Below, piece after piece: positions 61,594-64,000 of a DNA stretch of 64,000 nucleotides. A program made the position numbers and the translations under genes. How positions within the stretch are numbered: the first letter of the stretch is position 1; each line of letters begins with the position of its first letter. Source of the stretch: an uncultured Bacteroidota bacterium (GTDB taxonomy: Bacteria > Bacteroidota > Bacteroidia > Chitinophagales > Chitinophagaceae); NCBI GenBank assembly GCA_903824665.1, contig CAIJXT010000004.1:62001-126000 (forward strand), in the 5' to 3' direction. Below the pieces are notes generated by a model, which saw only the letters and a program-made list of their open reading frames with translations, did no database searches and was not told the DNA's origin.

Positions 61594-62934
61594 ATGAAAT
61601 TCACAATTCCGGTTCTTTTACTCACCACTATCCTATCAACTTCCCAAGCCCACGGGCAGGTGCAGAAAATTAAAACAATCGCCGGTACTGGTGTTGCTGG
61701 TCATAGCGGCGATGGTGGTGCATCTACTGGTGCCCAACTCAATGCGCCACATTGTGTAAATGTTGATAATGCAGGTAATGTTTATATTGTTGATTATCTA
61801 AACTACAGGATTCGTAAAATTACCACATCTGGCATGATGCTTACCGTTGCCGGAAACGGCGGTATAGGTTATACCGGCGACGGGTCTGTGGCAACATCGG
61901 CTGAGTTGCTACCCTCAGGTTTTGCACTCGACAAAAACAATAATATGTATATCGCAGATGCCAGCTGGGATGTGATTCGTAAAGTTAACTCACTTGGTAT
62001 TATATCCACATATGCAGGTACTGGCGCACAGGGTAATTCTGGTGATGGTGGTCCCGCTAAACTTGCAAAGTTTGCAAGCCCTTACGGTATCGCTTTTGAT
62101 ACTGCTGGCAATTTGTTTGTTGCAGATGCAATCAATAATTCTGTACGCAAGATTAGCCCTGCAGGTATAATCACCAAATTTGCAGGCGACGATACAGCTG
62201 GTTTCGCTGGTGACGGTGGTTTCGCAATTGCCGCAAAGCTCGATTCACCTTACGCAGTAGCAGCCGACCGCAAAGGCAATGTGTATATATCAGATTTTCA
62301 GAATAATAGGATCCGTCGTGTAGATGCTGCTGGTATCATAACAACATATGCAGGTACTGGCGCTTATGGTTATGCTGGAGATGGCGGCCCCGCAGATTTG
62401 GCTTTGCTGAATCGCCCTGCCGGAATCGCTGTCGACAGTAATGGTGTACTTTATATCGCCGATGCTGATAACGACGTCATTCGCAAAGTAGATACTTTTG
62501 GTGTCATTACTACAGTTGTAGGTAATGGTACACCAGGTTTCGGTGGCGATCTTGGCTATGTAAATGGCTGCAACCTCCACACGCCGTTTGGCGTTGCGAT
62601 CGGCAAGAATGGTAATATTTACATTGCTGACGCCAATAATCAGCGCATTCGTATGACCTATAGCGAAGTGGGTGTGGAAGATGTAAATACGTCTCGCGAA
62701 CTCTTTGTTAGCCCCAATCCGGTTACTGACCGTTTTGTGATCAGTGGTCTGCAGAAAACAGACAAAGCCACTTTGTACGACATTACAGGCAGGTTGGTAT
62801 CAGGTGCTTACGTTGTATCTGCTGCTGGCACGATTACTGTTGAGGTGTCAGATCTTGCACAGGGTAGTTATGTTTTGCGTATCACAGACCTGGCAGGTAC
62901 TACCTCTGGTGTCGTCAGGGTCGTAAAGAACTGA
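61594..62934 (+). CDS. NHL-repeat secreted protein with T9SS type A sorting domain
   Basis: An upstream in-frame ATG (61507) exists, but the ATG at 61594 gives the signal peptide (MKFTIPVLLLTTILSTSQA) and follows the promoter. The 446-residue protein has about six NHL repeats, each near AGTGxxGxxGDGGPA ... LxxPxGIAxDxxGNxYIADxxNxxIRKV, forming a beta-propeller that usually binds protein or ligand. The Por tail is LFVSPNPVTDRFVISG, ATLYDITGRLVSGA and AQGSYVLRITDL. The two repeats near 62010 and 62350 are also similar in DNA. Function outside the cell is unknown. Confidence 0.9.
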   Translation: MKFTIPVLLLTTILSTSQAHGQVQKIKTIAGTGVAGHSGDGGASTGAQLNAPHCVNVDNAGNVYIVDYLNYRIRKITTSGMMLTVAGNGGIGYTGDGSVATSAELLPSGFALDKNNNMYIADASWDVIRKVNSLGIISTYAGTGAQGNSGDGGPAKLAKFASPYGIAFDTAGNLFVADAINNSVRKISPAGIITKFAGDDTAGFAGDGGFAIAAKLDSPYAVAADRKGNVYISDFQNNRIRRVDAAGIITTYAGTGAYGYAGDGGPADLALLNRPAGIAVDSNGVLYIADADNDVIRKVDTFGVITTVVGNGTPGFGGDLGYVNGCNLHTPFGVAIGKNGNIYIADANNQRIRMTYSEVGVEDVNTSRELFVSPNPVTDRFVISGLQKTDKATLYDITGRLVSGAYVVSAAGTITVEVSDLAQGSYVLRITDLAGTTSGVVRVVKN

Positions 62935-63128
62935 TCCGTCTCTTGTTAACCATTGGATACATTTATTAGTTATCTGAAACCAGACGGGCAAAAAATGGTC
63001 GAGGGCCATTTGTCGCATATAGCGATCTGAGTCATCTATTTTGGCAGTTGTAGGGCAAAAATACTTGCTTTATTTCTTGCCAGGCAAAAACAATGGTATG
63101 CAACACGTTTTTTTTGCCTTTCACGTTT

Positions 63129-63136
63129 TACATTTG
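63129..63136 (+). promoter_or_regulatory. -7 box TACATTTG for valS
   Basis: Ends 7 bases before the valS ATG at 63144; near-leaderless mRNA predicted. Confidence 0.5.
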
Positions 63137-63143
63137 ACAAATC

Positions 63144-64000
63144 ATGGAATTGAGTAAGAATTTTCTGCATAATGATGCCGAAGCCAAGTGGTATGCACAT
63201 TGGACAAAATCCGGCTACTTCAAAAGCACTCCTGACGAAAGACCTTCTTATACTATCGTAATACCACCTCCCAATGTCACCGGCGTACTGCACATGGGGC
63301 ATGCCCTGAATAATAGCGTTCAGGATATACTCATTCGTCGCGCAAAAATGGAAGGCTACAATACATGCTGGGTGCCCGGCACCGACCACGCATCTATAGC
63401 CACCGAAGCAAAGGTGGTAGCTATGCTGCGCGATATGGGGATTGATAAGAAAACCATGCCACGTGAGGAGTTTCTGAAGTACGCATGGGAATGGAAAGAA
63501 AAATACGGTGGCATTATCCTGAAACAATTAGAAAAACTTGGTTGCGCACTCGATTGGGATCGTACCGCGTTTACTATGGACGACGGCTATTATGCTGCTG
63601 TAATGCGTGTTTTTGTAGAGCTGCATGCCAAAGGCCTGATTTACAGGGGCGTGAAAATGATCAATTGGGATCCTAAGGCAAAGACCGCACTCAGTGATGA
63701 GGAGGTGATTCATCGCCAGACCAATTCTAAGTTGTACTATGTAAGATACAAGATCGAGAACAGTGATGAGTATATCACCATCGCTACAGTTCGGCCAGAA
63801 ACCATTTTGGGTGACACCGCCGTTTGTGTTCATCCTGACGACGAACGGTATGCTCACCTTGCTGGTAGGTATTGCTTTGTCCCATTGCTTAACAGACGCA
63901 TTCCCATCATTTTCGACGATTATATCGACAAGGAATTTGGTACAGGTGCACTTAAGGTGACGCCTGCACATGATATCAATGACTACAATTTGGGGCTCAC
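63144..64000 (+). CDS. valS: valyl-tRNA synthetase, 5' part (runs off the window)
   Basis: Attaches valine to tRNA(Val). The frame from ATG 63144 has no stop before the right edge, so only the first 285 residues are visible. They begin [20 protein letters not shown] and contain [20 protein letters not shown], with the class I HIGH motif as HMGH at residues 50-53. Further on come [45 protein letters not shown] and the start of the editing domain with [19 protein letters not shown]. The KMSKS motif would lie beyond the window. Confidence 0.96.
   Translation, partial: MELSKNFLHNDAEAKWYAHWTKSGYFKSTPDERPSYTIVIPPPNVTGVLHMGHALNNSVQDILIRRAKMEGYNTCWVPGTDHASIATEAKVVAMLRDMGIDKKTMPREEFLKYAWEWKEKYGGIILKQLEKLGCALDWDRTAFTMDDGYYAAVMRVFVELHAKGLIYRGVKMINWDPKAKTALSDEEVIHRQTNSKLYYVRYKIENSDEYITIATVRPETILGDTAVCVHPDDERYAHLAGRYCFVPLLNRRIPIIFDDYIDKEFGTGALKVTPAHDINDYNLGL

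Overview
The window reads as chromosomal DNA of a Bacteroidetes bacterium, probably near the Chitinophagaceae/Saprospiria side (inference). The evidence is: six secreted proteins with type IX secretion (T9SS) C-terminal signals, SprB and CHU_C type domains, DUF5723 and NodT-type lipoproteins, the Bacteroidetes form of PurM, and repeated copies of the Bacteroidetes -7 promoter box TAnnTTTG, some with an upstream TTG. I see no prophage, insertion sequence, CRISPR array, tRNA or rRNA.

Layout. 1-6716: a small secreted protein, then a tripartite RND efflux operon (adaptor, permease, outer-membrane factor). 6848-13697: small lipoproteins and outer-membrane proteins, methionine aminopeptidase (map), a PAS protein with a histidine phosphoacceptor helix but no ATPase domain, and a 700-base gene-free stretch with two copies of a GTGCGCAA-bearing element. 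13698-17833: a membrane protein and a three-gene glycan operon (GT2, GT39-like, wecB). 17867-21497: a VOC protein and a lipoprotein/DUF5723 pair. 21567-24487: a SAM-I riboswitch driving a cystathionine gamma-synthase-like gene and homoserine dehydrogenase, with a possible second RNA switch between them. 24630-27554: two T9SS cargo proteins. 27563-32214 (minus): a TPP riboswitch followed by thiS-thiC-thiD-thiE-thiG. 32307-39540 (minus): an outer-membrane protein, purM, a YdeI-like protein, an RND permease without adaptor, and two GNAT acetyltransferases. 39649-50320: a large SprB-repeat protein, a di-heme peroxidase/cytochrome c pair, and a 1623-residue secreted protein joining phytase-like and PhoX-like domains. 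50411-64000: DUF7009 and fdhD, a Nudix hydrolase, ubiE/menG, a T9SS adhesin-like protein, rlmK, a phosphoribosyltransferase with a MacB-like permease, an MFS transporter, a lipocalin-like lipoprotein, an NHL-repeat protein, and the 5' third of valS, which runs off the right edge.

How the genes work together. Methionine and thiamine synthesis are each placed under a riboswitch. Envelope functions dominate the rest: efflux, secreted repeat proteins, lipoproteins and a periplasmic heme peroxidase. At least nine genes have a TAnnTTTG box ending only 3-8 bases before the chosen start codon, which implies leaderless or near-leaderless mRNAs and supports those start choices.
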